Assembly (NCBI GenBank): GCA_023388055.1
Contig: JAEWGW010000019.1
Coordinates: 186,001 to 250,000 of the forward strand
From: Bacillota bacterium
Lineage (GTDB): Bacteria > Bacillota > Bacilli > Paenibacillales > NBRC-103111
Direction: 5' to 3'
Length of the DNA stretch: 64,000 nucleotides
The notes under the pieces were generated by a model. That model searched no databases, had not been told where the DNA came from, and saw only the letters and a program-made list of their open reading frames with translations. The position numbers and the translations under genes are program-made. Below, piece after piece: positions 9,534 through 17,845 of the stretch; position 1 is the stretch's first letter; each line of letters opens with the position of its first letter.

Positions 9534-10367
9534 ATGGAACCTTTTGTTCAATATACAGCGGAGAATAACGTGGAGCTCTACCGGCTGGACGGCTGGATGA
9601 GCAGGTTTCCCGGTCTCTCTGCAGGCTTTACGGGAAGGAACGGCGGAACTGGCAGCGCACCTTATGCCACCCTTAATCTGGGCCTGCATGTGGGCGACAA
9701 GCCGGCTGTGGTGGTGGACAACCGGAGGCTCTTGGCCGGCGCGTTGGGAACCCCTCTGGAGGCATGGACTTACGGAGAGCAGGTCCATGGGGCCCGGGTG
9801 CAGACGGTTGAGCCGGCCCACAAGGGACGCGGGACCCTTGAGCAGGCTGATGCTTTCCCGGAGGCCGACGCCTTCATTACGGCAGACCGTGGCATGATGA
9901 TGGCCGCCTTGTTCGCGGATTGTGTGCCTTTGTTTTTCATCGATCCTGTCCATCAGGCTGTTGGGCTTGCCCATGCCGGCTGGAAGGGGACGGTGCAGCA
10001 GATCGCCGGCCTCACCGCAGAAGCCATGGCGCAAACCTTCGGCACCCGCCCGGCGGAGCTTTATGCCGCCATTGGACCCTCCATCGGAGCCTGCTGCTAT
10101 GAGGTGGATGACCGTGTCACAGGCAGCGTCACCGCCCAAACCGGCCTTCAGGGAGAGCCCTTTTTTCGTCCGAGCCCCATCAATCCGGGTAAATTCATGC
10201 TGAACTTGCAAGAAATAAACCGGAAAATTATGATAGAAGCAGGAATTTTGCCGCAACATATCGAAATGACTAATTTGTGCACCAGCTGTGCCGTATCCCA
10301 ATTTTTCTCCCACCGGAAGGAAAACGGGCGGACCGGACGGATGGCTGCATGGATCGGTTGGGTTTGA
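9534..10367 (+). CDS. pgeF: Peptidoglycan editing factor PgeF / YlmD laccase-domain protein
   Basis: 277 aa. Laccase-domain (DUF152) family: metal-ligand segments are visible as EQVHGARV, FADCVPLFF and HAGWKGTVQQI. In the family the protein works on misplaced residues in peptidoglycan precursors and also oxidises phenols or purine nucleosides in vitro. The ATG at 9534 follows ttcaggaggaatt; an upstream in-frame ATG at 9504 lacks a ribosome site. Starts the compact ylm block; ylmE begins 25 bp downstream. Confidence 0.92.
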   Translation: MEPFVQYTAENNVELYRLDGWMSRFPGLSAGFTGRNGGTGSAPYATLNLGLHVGDKPAVVVDNRRLLAGALGTPLEAWTYGEQVHGARVQTVEPAHKGRGTLEQADAFPEADAFITADRGMMMAALFADCVPLFFIDPVHQAVGLAHAGWKGTVQQIAGLTAEAMAQTFGTRPAELYAAIGPSIGACCYEVDDRVTGSVTAQTGLQGEPFFRPSPINPGKFMLNLQEINRKIMIEAGILPQHIEMTNLCTSCAVSQFFSHRKENGRTGRMAAWIGWV

Positions 10368-10392
10368 CAGAGTGGTTGAAGGAGACGTTGGA

Positions 10393-11082
10393 ATGGATAT
10401 GGAAGGCAGACTGGCTGCCATACGCAGCCGGATTGAAGCGGCTTGCCGCCGTTCCGGCCGACAGCCGGAGGAGGTAACGGTCATTGCCGTAACCAAATAC
10501 ACCTCTCTGGAGACAGCGGAGGCGGTGCTGGCTGCGGGGCTCACGGATATCGGCGAGAACCGCTGGCAGGATGTTAGACCTAAGTGGGAAGCCATTGGGG
10601 ACCGGGCGGTCTGGCATTTTATCGGCAGCCTGCAGACCAATAAAGTGAAGGATGTAATCGGCAAGTTTGCCTACATCCATTCTCTGGACAGGCTTTCCCT
10701 GGCGGAGGAATTGAACCGGAAGGCTGGAGCGCTTGGACTGGAGCCGGTGAAATGCTTCATCCAATTGAATGTTTCAGGTGAGGACACGAAACACGGGCTT
10801 GCTCCGGAGGGCCTGGAGGAATTCGCCCGGCAGCTGGCGGAATTGCCATACATACGAGTAGTCGGCCTCATGACCATGGCACCGCTGGAAGGCGGACCGG
10901 ACAGTGCAAGACCGGTTTTCCGCAAACTCCGGGAGCTGCGTGAGCAACTGAATGAACAACAGATTTACCCATATACTGTCAAAGAGTTATCCATGGGAAT
11001 GTCGGGAGATTTTGAAGCCGCTGTTGAAGAGGGGGCCACTTATATCCGTTTGGGAACTGTTCTGGTTGGCAGCCAGAGCTGA
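10393..11082 (+). CDS. ylmE: YggS/YlmE-type PLP homeostasis protein
   Basis: 229 aa single-domain alanine-racemase-like barrel that binds pyridoxal phosphate through the Lys of VTKYT, near the N-terminus; other family blocks are IGENRWQD, WHFIGSLQTNK and SMGMSGDFE. It controls vitamin B6 and amino-acid pools rather than acting as an enzyme. The ATG at 10393 follows gaaggagacg; reading frame continues upstream inside pgeF but without a site. Second gene of the ylm block. Confidence 0.92.
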   Translation: MDMEGRLAAIRSRIEAACRRSGRQPEEVTVIAVTKYTSLETAEAVLAAGLTDIGENRWQDVRPKWEAIGDRAVWHFIGSLQTNKVKDVIGKFAYIHSLDRLSLAEELNRKAGALGLEPVKCFIQLNVSGEDTKHGLAPEGLEEFARQLAELPYIRVVGLMTMAPLEGGPDSARPVFRKLRELREQLNEQQIYPYTVKELSMGMSGDFEAAVEEGATYIRLGTVLVGSQS

Positions 11083-11157
11083 CGGGAAGGGCCTTGGCCG
11101 GTCCGGCGCGATACCGCCGGGTTTGTTATTAACCACGCCATAAGGAGGTATGCTAAG

Positions 11158-11583
11158 ATGGGCGTTATGAACCGCATTATGAATCTGATCGGCCTGCAGG
11201 AGGAAGAGGAGATCATCGAGCGTGAGCAGGTGGTGGAGCAGCATGACGAGCCTGAAACCAATCCGTTCGAAGCCCGTAGAAATAAGGGTAATGTTGTGAG
11301 CATTCATTCCCAGAAGAACTTGAGAATGATTATGAGCGAACCCCGCAATTACGAGGATACCCAGGATATTGCGGATCATCTGCGCTCCCGGCGCTCTGTG
11401 GTGGTGAACCTGCACAAGGCCCGGCAGGACCAGGCGGTCCGTATAGTGGACTTCCTCAGCGGAACCGTTTATGCTTTGAATGGGACGATTACCAAGGTCG
11501 GACCGAATATTTTTCTGTGTACGCCGGATAACGTGGACATTCTTGGAGCGATATCCGATTCGGCGGAGGCGGATGATTTATGA
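11158..11583 (+). CDS. sepF: Cell division protein SepF
   Basis: 141 aa. N-terminal amphipathic membrane-binding helix (MGVMNRIMNLIGL), acidic linker, then the SepF core with SRRSVVVNLHK and the glycine-containing tail VDFLSGTVYALNG. SepF polymerises into rings, binds the FtsZ tail and helps tether and shape the septum. A taaggagg site precedes the start. Downstream of ylmE by 75 bp in the conserved order. Confidence 0.95.
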   Translation: MGVMNRIMNLIGLQEEEEIIEREQVVEQHDEPETNPFEARRNKGNVVSIHSQKNLRMIMSEPRNYEDTQDIADHLRSRRSVVVNLHKARQDQAVRIVDFLSGTVYALNGTITKVGPNIFLCTPDNVDILGAISDSAEADDL

Positions 11584-11609
11584 TTTTATACTAGCAGACC
11601 GGGGTGAAG

Positions 11610-11888
11610 ATGTTGATCGACGAGATTGTTAATTACCTCAAGACGATTTATTACTTCATGATTATTGCGTACGTCTTCATGTCCTGGCTTCCCAACGTCC
11701 GCGAAAGCTTCGTGGGTGAATGGCTGGGTAAGCTGGTGGAGCCCTATCTGAAGCCCTTCCGCAAAATTATCCCGCCCATCGGCGGTATGCTGGATATCTC
11801 GCCCATCGTGGCGCTGATTGCGCTGGAATTTGTGGCGGAGGGCATTAAAGCCGTTCTCGGACTGATTCTGAGCCCTTTTGGCCTGTAG
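11610..11888 (+). CDS. ylmG: YggT/YlmG-family membrane protein
   Basis: 92 aa with two hydrophobic helices and the family motif YVFMSWLPN followed by PYLKPFRKIIPPIGG. Conserved in division gene blocks of Gram-positives and cyanobacteria/plastids; the precise role is unsettled. Start uncertain: the site ggggtga lies at 11601-11607, so ATG at 11610 is very close and a TTG at 11613 has better spacing; a GTG at 11604 is also open. It lies 26 bp after sepF. Confidence 0.88.
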   Translation: MLIDEIVNYLKTIYYFMIIAYVFMSWLPNVRESFVGEWLGKLVEPYLKPFRKIIPPIGGMLDISPIVALIALEFVAEGIKAVLGLILSPFGL

Positions 11889-11904
11889 GCTGGGGGGCTT
11901 TCGC

Positions 11905-12681
11905 ATGGAACGGGAATGGGTTGCGCATTTTCACGACGACGAAAAGAGTTTTGTGGATAAAGCCTGGGACTGGATCCAGCGAGCGGAAAACCATACGGTG
12001 AAACGGACTGATTTTCTGGATCCGCGGCAGTGCTTTATTGTGGAGTCCTTGGCCAACCGGGCGGATGTGAATCTACATATGGATGGCGGTTATCCCGGTG
12101 CGGAGCGCAAACGGGCGGTGTTCGCCCCGGCTTACCGGGACCCGGCGGAAGAGGACATGGGCATTGCAGTGCTGGAGATTACCTCGCCGGACAGCCGGTT
12201 TGCGGAGCTGGAGCACGGTGATTTTATGGGCTCCATTCTTGGTCTTGGCGTAAAACGGGACAAGGTGGGGGATATCCATGTGTTGGGGGATGCCTGCCAT
12301 ATCCTGGTCGCCAAAGAGATTGCCGATTATTTCAGCATGAATCTGTTCCAGGTGCACCGCTTGGGCGTGAGCACGTCGATTCTGCCTGTGGCTGATTTGA
12401 GGACTGCGGAAACCAAGCTGGAGGAGGTCTCCTTATCCGTAGCATCCTTGCGTCTTGACGGCATTGCCAGCGATGTGTGGCATCTGTCCAGAGCCAAGAT
12501 TCTGGTCCCCATCAAAGCCGGACGCTGCCGCCTGAATTGGAAGGTGGAGGAGGATCCCAGCGCCCCGCTGAAGGATGGCGATGTGGTTTCGCTGCAGGGC
12601 TTCGGACGTTTTAAGGTGCTGGAGATTGAAGGCACAACCAAAAAAGGACGGGTCCGCGTAAAAATCGGCAGGTATCTCTAA
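11905..12681 (+). CDS. ylmH: S4-domain RNA-binding protein YlmH
   Basis: 258 aa. N-terminal YlmH domain (DFLDPRQCFIVESL, RAVFAPAYR) and a C-terminal S4 RNA-binding domain beginning near residue 180 (SLRLDGIASDVWHLSRAK ... GDVVSLQGFGR). Relatives have been linked to ribosome rescue and to division. The ATG at 11905 follows a ctgggggg site and the gene starts 16 bp after ylmG. It ends 217 bp before divIVA, a gap that holds a structured repeat. Confidence 0.92.
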   Translation: MEREWVAHFHDDEKSFVDKAWDWIQRAENHTVKRTDFLDPRQCFIVESLANRADVNLHMDGGYPGAERKRAVFAPAYRDPAEEDMGIAVLEITSPDSRFAELEHGDFMGSILGLGVKRDKVGDIHVLGDACHILVAKEIADYFSMNLFQVHRLGVSTSILPVADLRTAETKLEEVSLSVASLRLDGIASDVWHLSRAKILVPIKAGRCRLNWKVEEDPSAPLKDGDVVSLQGFGRFKVLEIEGTTKKGRVRVKIGRYL

Positions 12682-12753
12682 GATTTGCGTTCACCGCCGG
12701 AAGGAATTTCCGCAGGGTGTGTCGAATACATTGGAAATACCGGCTACCCTGAA

Positions 12754-12822
12754 ATAACTTGGTCCAAGCCGCAGGCCGGATGGGTTATGGAAGCCTCGAA
12801 ACCGGCAAAGCCGGTTTGAGGG
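12754..12822 (+). repeat. 69-nt structured repeat, copy 1 (before divIVA)
   Basis: Starts ataacttggtcc and ends tttgaggg. Two hairpins can be drawn: GCC-gca-GGC within the first third, and a longer one CCTC-GAAACCGGC / GCCGGTTT-GAGG at the 3' side. A same-length copy lies at 13428-13496 and the differences between the two are largely compensatory. A closing pair tgtcgaa (12720-12726) / ttcgaca (12828-12834) flanks this copy. Confidence 0.75.
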
Positions 12823-12898
12823 CCTTCTTCGACATTTCATCTTTCATCGGTGCGGCGGAAATCGCAGCATGGGTGGCTATTTTCTTGGAGGTGCAAGG

Positions 12899-13405
12899 AT
12901 GGCATTAACACCGCTGGACATACATAATAAGGAGTTCCGTCATTCGTTTCGCGGTTATGACGAGGATGAGGTCAACGAGTTTCTGGACCAGGTGATTAAG
13001 GATTACGAAGCCCTGATCCGCGAGAATAAAGATCTGGAGAGTCAGATTCAAACCCTCCAGGATCGTCTGAACCATTTCACCAACATTGAGGAAACCCTGA
13101 GCAAAACCATCATCGTGGCCCAGGAAGCGGCCGACGAGGTGAAGGGCAACGCCAAGAAGGAAGCCCAGCTCATTATTCGCGAGTCCGAGAAGAATGCGGA
13201 CCGGATTATCAACGAAGCCCTGGTCAAGTCCGGCAAAATCGCCCTGGAAATCGAGGAGCTGAAGAAACAGGCCTCCATCTACCGGACCCGGTTCCGGACC
13301 CTGCTGGAAGCGCAGCTGGAGCTGTTGAAGACGGACAGCTGGGACAGCCTGGAGGGCCGCAGCGCCGATGAGCGGGAACGGCGGTCCATTGACTCAGTAA
13401 TTTGA
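12899..13405 (+). CDS. divIVA: Cell-pole and septum protein DivIVA
   Basis: 168 aa. N-terminal lipid-binding domain with the diagnostic block LTPLDIHNKEF...RGYDEDEVNEFLDQV, followed by a continuous coiled coil to about residue 155. DivIVA recognises negatively curved membranes at septa and poles and recruits Min and sporulation proteins. The ATG at 12899 follows cttggaggtg; an upstream in-frame ATG at 12869 is less likely. Last division gene before ileS, as in Bacillus. Confidence 0.95.
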   Translation: MALTPLDIHNKEFRHSFRGYDEDEVNEFLDQVIKDYEALIRENKDLESQIQTLQDRLNHFTNIEETLSKTIIVAQEAADEVKGNAKKEAQLIIRESEKNADRIINEALVKSGKIALEIEELKKQASIYRTRFRTLLEAQLELLKTDSWDSLEGRSADERERRSIDSVI

Positions 13406-13427
13406 AATAGGTATACTGTAAACTGAC

Positions 13428-13496
13428 ATAACTTGGTCCAGGTCGAAGACCGGATAAGGTATGGCAGCCTCGAAATTGCCGCAGGTAATTTGAGGG
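13428..13496 (+). repeat. 69-nt structured repeat, copy 2 (before ileS T-box)
   Basis: Aligns with 12754-12822 without gaps. First hairpin is GTC-gaa-GAC, second hairpin CCTC-GAAATTGCC / GGTAATTT-GAGG, so paired positions change together relative to copy 1. Confidence 0.75.
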
Positions 13497-13502
13497 TTAA
13501 AG

Positions 13503-13536
13503 ACTGACATAACTTGGTCCAGGTCGAAGACCGGAT
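13503..13536 (+). repeat. Partial copy 3 of the structured repeat
   Basis: 34 bp identical to 13422-13455 (actgacataacttggtccag onward to ccggat), offset by exactly 81 bp; after ccggat the sequence diverges into the T-box leader. It keeps only the first hairpin. Confidence 0.8.
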
Positions 13537-13539
13537 CAC

Positions 13540-13826
13540 GTGGTCAGAGAATATTTGGATTGCGATGACTGGAACAAGTACGCGCATCTCTTCCGTTACG
13601 CAGCGACCCGGGACATGGTGGAAGCCCGGGAACCGGATGGCGCCGAATATCCTCCAGGAGCATGCTCTGGAACGCCCTGATGCGGCCAGTATAGAGCATC
13701 GGGTGATTCCGTTACGGATCTTACGAGTGAAGCCGCTTCTCTAAAAAGAAGACGGTTTTATGAGGGTGGTACCGCGGGAATAAGACCTCTCGTCCCTTTG
13801 TTTGGGATGGAAGGTCTTTATTTTGT
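13540..13826 (+). promoter_or_regulatory. T-box leader of ileS
   Basis: The conserved T-box sequence agggtggtaccgcggg is at 13763-13778, followed by a terminator (aagacctctcgtccc / gggatggaaggtctt, then T-rich) at 13782-13825. Upstream lies a long stem I region with ggaacaagta at 13571-13580. An ATC in the probable specifier loop (13649-13651) fits isoleucine. Uncharged tRNA-Ile should stabilise the antiterminator and allow ileS transcription (family knowledge). Confidence 0.93.
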
Positions 13827-13849
13827 TATTAAAGGAGAGTCAGTTTATC

Positions 13850-16618
13850 ATGGATCAACCGAAAACCGATTACGGCAAAACATTAAATCTGCCCGAAACC
13901 CAATTCCCCATGCGGGGCAACCTGCCCCAGGCAGAGCCGAAGGTGCAGGCTTGGTGGGATGAAATCGGGATTTACGAGAAGGTACAGAAAAAGAATGCGG
14001 GACGTCCGAAATTTATTCTGCATGACGGCCCTCCTTATGCCAACGGCGATATCCACATTGGACATGCCTTGAACAAAACACTGAAGGATTTCGTTGTCCG
14101 TTTCAAATCCATGAGCGGCTTCGATGCGCCCTATGTACCCGGATGGGATACTCACGGCCTGCCCATTGAACAGGCCATTACCAACAGCGGCAAGGTGGAC
14201 CGCAAGAAAATGGGTATCTCCGAATTCCGCGAATTCTGCAAGGAATACGCCCTGGAGTGGGTGGAGCGCCAAAAGAAGCAATTCCAGCGCCTGGCTGTGC
14301 GCGGTGACTGGGAACATCCGTATTTGACGCTGCAGCCGGAATATGAAGCGGCACAAATCCGTCTGTTCGGCCAAATGGTCAAAAAGGGGTACATTTACAA
14401 AGGCCTCAAGCCGGTTTACTGGTCGCCTTCCTCCGAAAGCGCTTTGGCTGAAGCCGAAATCGAATACAAGGAAAAAACCTCCCCGTCCATTTATGTAGCC
14501 TTCCAGGTGAAGGACGGTAAAGGCAAACTGCCGGAAACCGCCTCTTTAATCATTTGGACCACAACCCCCTGGACCCTGCCGGCCAACCTGGGCATCTCCC
14601 TTCATCCGGAGTACGAATATGCGCTGGTTAACGCCGCTGGCAAGCAGTATGTGCTGGCTAAGGGTCTACTGGAAACGGCGGCTAAAGAAATCGGCTGGAC
14701 CGAGTACACGATTGAAGCTGCCTTTACCGGCTCCGAGCTGGAGCATGTGGTATGCCGCCATCCCATCTATGACCGGGATTCCCTGGTGATCCTGGGTGAG
14801 CATGTTACGCTGGAGGCAGGCACAGGCTGTGTGCATACGGCTCCCGGACATGGTGAGGACGACTTTGCTGTGGGGCAGCGCTACAATCTGGGTGTGCTGT
14901 CGCCGGTTGATGATCAAGGGAAGTTTACTGCGGAGGCTCCGGGCTTCGAGGGCATCTATTATGAAAAGGCCAACGGCATGATTCTGGAGATGCTGACGGA
15001 ATCCGGCCATCTGCTGAAGCAGAGCTCCATTGTCCACCAATATCCCCATGACTGGCGGACCAAAAAGCCGGTTATGTACCGGGCTACAGAGCAATGGTTT
15101 GCGTCCATTGACGCTTTCCGGGAGGACATGCTGCGGGAAATCAAAAACGTGGAATGGACGCCTGCCTGGGGTGAGGTGCGGCTGCATAACATGATCGCCG
15201 ACCGTGGAGACTGGTGTATCTCCCGCCAACGTGTCTGGGGTGTGCCGATTCCGATCTTTTATTGCAAATCCTGCGGACATTCCCATGTGGATGAAGAAAC
15301 TATCAACCATGTGGCGGATATTTTTGCCAAGGAGGGCTCCAACGCCTGGTTTATCCGCGACGAGTCTGAGCTTCTGCCGGAAGGCTCTGTCTGTCCTAAG
15401 TGCGGCCATAACCAATTCCGCAAGGAAAAGGACATTATGGATGTATGGTTTGACTCCGGTTCCTCCCATGCAAGCGTGCTGGGACAACGGGAGGCGCTGC
15501 AATTCCCGGCGGACCTGTACCTGGAGGGCTCCGACCAATACCGCGGCTGGTTCAACTCTTCGCTGATCACCAGTACGGCTGTTAACGGCTGCGCTCCGTA
15601 CAAGGGCGTATTGAGCCACGGCTTCACCCTGGACGGAGAAGGACGCAAAATGTCCAAATCCCTGGGCAACACTGTGGATCCGCTGAAGGTGTGCGACAAG
15701 CTGGGCGCCGATATTCTCCGCCTGTGGGTGGCATCGGCGGACTATCAGTCCGACCAGCGCTTGTCCGACAACATTCTGACCCAGACCGCCGAGGTCTACC
15801 GGAAAATCCGCAACACCCTGCGCTTCCTGCACGGCAATCTTACCGGCTTCAATCCTGCCACTGACCGCGTAGCGGTGAAGGACATGAACAGCCTGGACCG
15901 CTACGCCATGATCCGGCTGAACAAGCTGATTGCCAAGGTAACGGAAAGCTACAATCACTACGAGTTCCAGCAGGTGTATCAAGCGGTGCATCATTTCTGT
16001 GCGGTGGAGATGAGCGCGTTCTACCTGGATATTGTGAAGGACCGCCTCTATGCCAGCAAGCTGGAGGACCCGGCCCGCAAAGCGGCGCAAACGGTGCTGT
16101 ACGATGCGCTGTGTGCTATCACCAAGCTGGTGACTCCCATTCTGCCGCACACTGCCGACGAAATCTGGCGTTTGATCCCTGGTGTAACTGAGGAATCTGT
16201 GCAGCTGGCGGAAATGCCTGTGGCCGATTCCACTGTGGCGGACGCCGAGCTGGAGCAGCGTTGGGAAGCTTTCATTGATATCCGCGACGAGGTTAACAAG
16301 GCCTTGGAGGAAGCGCGCAACAAAAAGCTCATCGGCAATTCCCTTGGCGCCAAGCTGGATCTGTATCCCACCAAGGAGACGGAAGCACTCCTGCGGCAAT
16401 TTGCCGATCTGGATCAGCTGTTTATCGTCTCTGCGGTAGAGCTGCATCAAGCAGACGAGGCTCATCCGGCGGATGCGGTTGCCTTCAAGGGACTGCATGT
16501 GCAGGTAAGCCAGGCTGAAGGGGAAAAATGCGAACGCTGCTGGATTGTTACCCCTGAGGTGGGGACAGTGGAGGAGCACTCTACCTTGTGCGAGCGCTGT
16601 GCTGAGGTTATCGGCTAA
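13850..16618 (+). CDS. ileS: Isoleucyl-tRNA synthetase
   Basis: 922 aa class I synthetase charging tRNA-Ile in the cytoplasm. Signature HIGH is seen as HIGHALN near residue 65, KMSKS as KMSKSLGN near residue 600, and the C-terminal zinc-binding cysteines as CERCW ... CERC at the end. The editing domain includes WTTTPWTLPANLG. Start ATG at 13850 follows ttaaaggagag; the in-frame ATG at 13802 lies inside the T-box terminator and is not used. Regulated by the T-box leader in front. Confidence 0.97.
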   Translation: MDQPKTDYGKTLNLPETQFPMRGNLPQAEPKVQAWWDEIGIYEKVQKKNAGRPKFILHDGPPYANGDIHIGHALNKTLKDFVVRFKSMSGFDAPYVPGWDTHGLPIEQAITNSGKVDRKKMGISEFREFCKEYALEWVERQKKQFQRLAVRGDWEHPYLTLQPEYEAAQIRLFGQMVKKGYIYKGLKPVYWSPSSESALAEAEIEYKEKTSPSIYVAFQVKDGKGKLPETASLIIWTTTPWTLPANLGISLHPEYEYALVNAAGKQYVLAKGLLETAAKEIGWTEYTIEAAFTGSELEHVVCRHPIYDRDSLVILGEHVTLEAGTGCVHTAPGHGEDDFAVGQRYNLGVLSPVDDQGKFTAEAPGFEGIYYEKANGMILEMLTESGHLLKQSSIVHQYPHDWRTKKPVMYRATEQWFASIDAFREDMLREIKNVEWTPAWGEVRLHNMIADRGDWCISRQRVWGVPIPIFYCKSCGHSHVDEETINHVADIFAKEGSNAWFIRDESELLPEGSVCPKCGHNQFRKEKDIMDVWFDSGSSHASVLGQREALQFPADLYLEGSDQYRGWFNSSLITSTAVNGCAPYKGVLSHGFTLDGEGRKMSKSLGNTVDPLKVCDKLGADILRLWVASADYQSDQRLSDNILTQTAEVYRKIRNTLRFLHGNLTGFNPATDRVAVKDMNSLDRYAMIRLNKLIAKVTESYNHYEFQQVYQAVHHFCAVEMSAFYLDIVKDRLYASKLEDPARKAAQTVLYDALCAITKLVTPILPHTADEIWRLIPGVTEESVQLAEMPVADSTVADAELEQRWEAFIDIRDEVNKALEEARNKKLIGNSLGAKLDLYPTKETEALLRQFADLDQLFIVSAVELHQADEAHPADAVAFKGLHVQVSQAEGEKCERCWIVTPEVGTVEEHSTLCERCAEVIG

Positions 16619-16680
16619 AGCCGGGGAAAGCGGTGCGCACATTTGCCGGCGTCCGTGTCTCCGTCCTCACGCATAGACGG

Positions 16681-16866
16681 CTAACGGAAGTGAGAGCCCT
16701 TATTCGCTGGAAATAGGGGCCTTCCGAAATCTAACGGAAGCAGGAGACGTTATTTGGTTAAAACTGCGCCTCGTGCAGGCAATTTGGGCCGAATAGCGGC
16801 TCTGGCCGCCGTAAGAATTTCCAAGGTGCTGTTTTTGTGGAAATAGCGGCTGTAGCCGCCGTTAGA
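16681..16866. repeat. Four-box inverted repeat element, copy A
   Basis: TAACGG boxes at 16682 and 16732, inverted boxes CCGTAA at 16809 and CCGTTA at 16859: spacing 50, 77, 50. Direct boxes read ctaacggaagtgagagccc, inverted boxes read gaaatagcggctgtagccgc then cgttag. Lies between ileS and the convergent yteA-like gene. Same geometry as copies at 31.6, 39.7 and 49.1 kb. Confidence 0.85.
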
Positions 16867-16900
16867 TTTTTGGGTAGGGGAATCTGGACAACCCCAGCCC

Positions 16901-16930
16901 CAAAAAGACGCCCTGCAAAGGGCGCCTCCG
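16901..16930 (-). terminator. Terminator of the yteA-like gene
   Basis: On the minus strand gGCGCCCT-ttgc-AGGGCGTc followed by TTTTTGG, 32 bp beyond the stop codon. Confidence 0.85.
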
Positions 16931-16961
16931 GGTTGTGCAGACTGGGAATGGCGGATTGCAG

Positions 16962-17705
16962 CTACCGCAAATCCGCTCCGTATTCATCCTGGGCCGCGGG
17001 GTCCTCCAGCAGCCCCTCGCCTTCACCGTTATGGATATATTCCTGGTATTGCTTGTTGCGGACAACCGTGACATGCCTGCCGTAAATATCGGTGGCCAGG
17101 AAACTTTCGAGGGCTTCCACATAACCGGAATTTTCATCCGCTTCAATCTCTATATCGTCATAGCTCTCCACCTGAGGGTTCTCGGACATGGCAGGGGAAT
17201 CGGAGTTGCCCCAGGATTCTACAATCTGCCAGGCATCCTCCCCGTCGAATTCGGTTTCGTCGGAGCGTTCATCCATACTGGTCCGGCCAAAGGGAGGCTG
17301 GAGAAACTCCTCCTCCACCGGGCGGTTGTAATGAGGTTTGGCAGGAGTGTGGTCAATGGTAAACTCCGCAGTAGGCATTACAGCAAGACGCTCGAAGGGG
17401 ATAGGTTCGCCGCTGGCCTTGCAGATGCCGTAAATCCCGGCGTCCATGTCGGCCAGAGCCCGCTCCACATCCTCCAGATGATGCCGGGTTTGCTCGGCCA
17501 GGGCCAAATCCTTGCCGCGCTCAAACACCTCACTGCCCACATCGGCCGGGTGGTTGTCGTAAGTCGAAAGCTCACCTGTCCCCTCGCTGAGGGAATCGTG
17601 GAAGCCGAACAGCTCATTATCATGAAGCTGGTCGGTCAGCTCCTTTTGATCCTGAAGAAGCTGGCGGCGCAGGGTATCCAATTGTGAAGCGTTCAAATGG
17701 TTCAC
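16962..17705 (-). CDS. yteA: YteA-family DksA/TraR-like protein
   Basis: 247 aa. N-terminal coiled-coil (LDTLRRQLLQDQKELTDQL) followed by a degenerate DksA-type C4 zinc finger: YGICKASGEPIPFERL keeps only one of the cysteines normally in CxxC. The acidic C-terminal half is poorly conserved. YteA-like proteins are associated with sporulating Bacillales; molecular role not established. GTG start at 17705 with aaaggagc upstream. The only minus-strand gene in the first 49 kb, convergent with ileS and divergent from lspA. Confidence 0.82.
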   Translation of the reverse strand: MNHLNASQLDTLRRQLLQDQKELTDQLHDNELFGFHDSLSEGTGELSTYDNHPADVGSEVFERGKDLALAEQTRHHLEDVERALADMDAGIYGICKASGEPIPFERLAVMPTAEFTIDHTPAKPHYNRPVEEEFLQPPFGRTSMDERSDETEFDGEDAWQIVESWGNSDSPAMSENPQVESYDDIEIEADENSGYVEALESFLATDIYGRHVTVVRNKQYQEYIHNGEGEGLLEDPAAQDEYGADLR

Positions 17706-17845
17706 TTAGAAGCGCTCCTTTCTAAAGCAGGTCTTACCGGTAGTTTGCTTCATAAAACGGGTTTTCTCGCAAGGAAAAGTTTAGCGTACATGCAGCTGTG
17801 CATGAACAACAAGGATGAATGGAAGTTATGAAGGGAGGGTTTTCC

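Noticed and set aside
14666..16642. 658-codon minus-strand open frame opposite ileS
   Set aside because: Shadow of ileS, no ribosome site or recognisable motif.
16837..17687. Plus-strand frames opposite the yteA-like gene
   Set aside because: The minus frame has the ribosome site, terminator and family motifs; plus frames are shadows.
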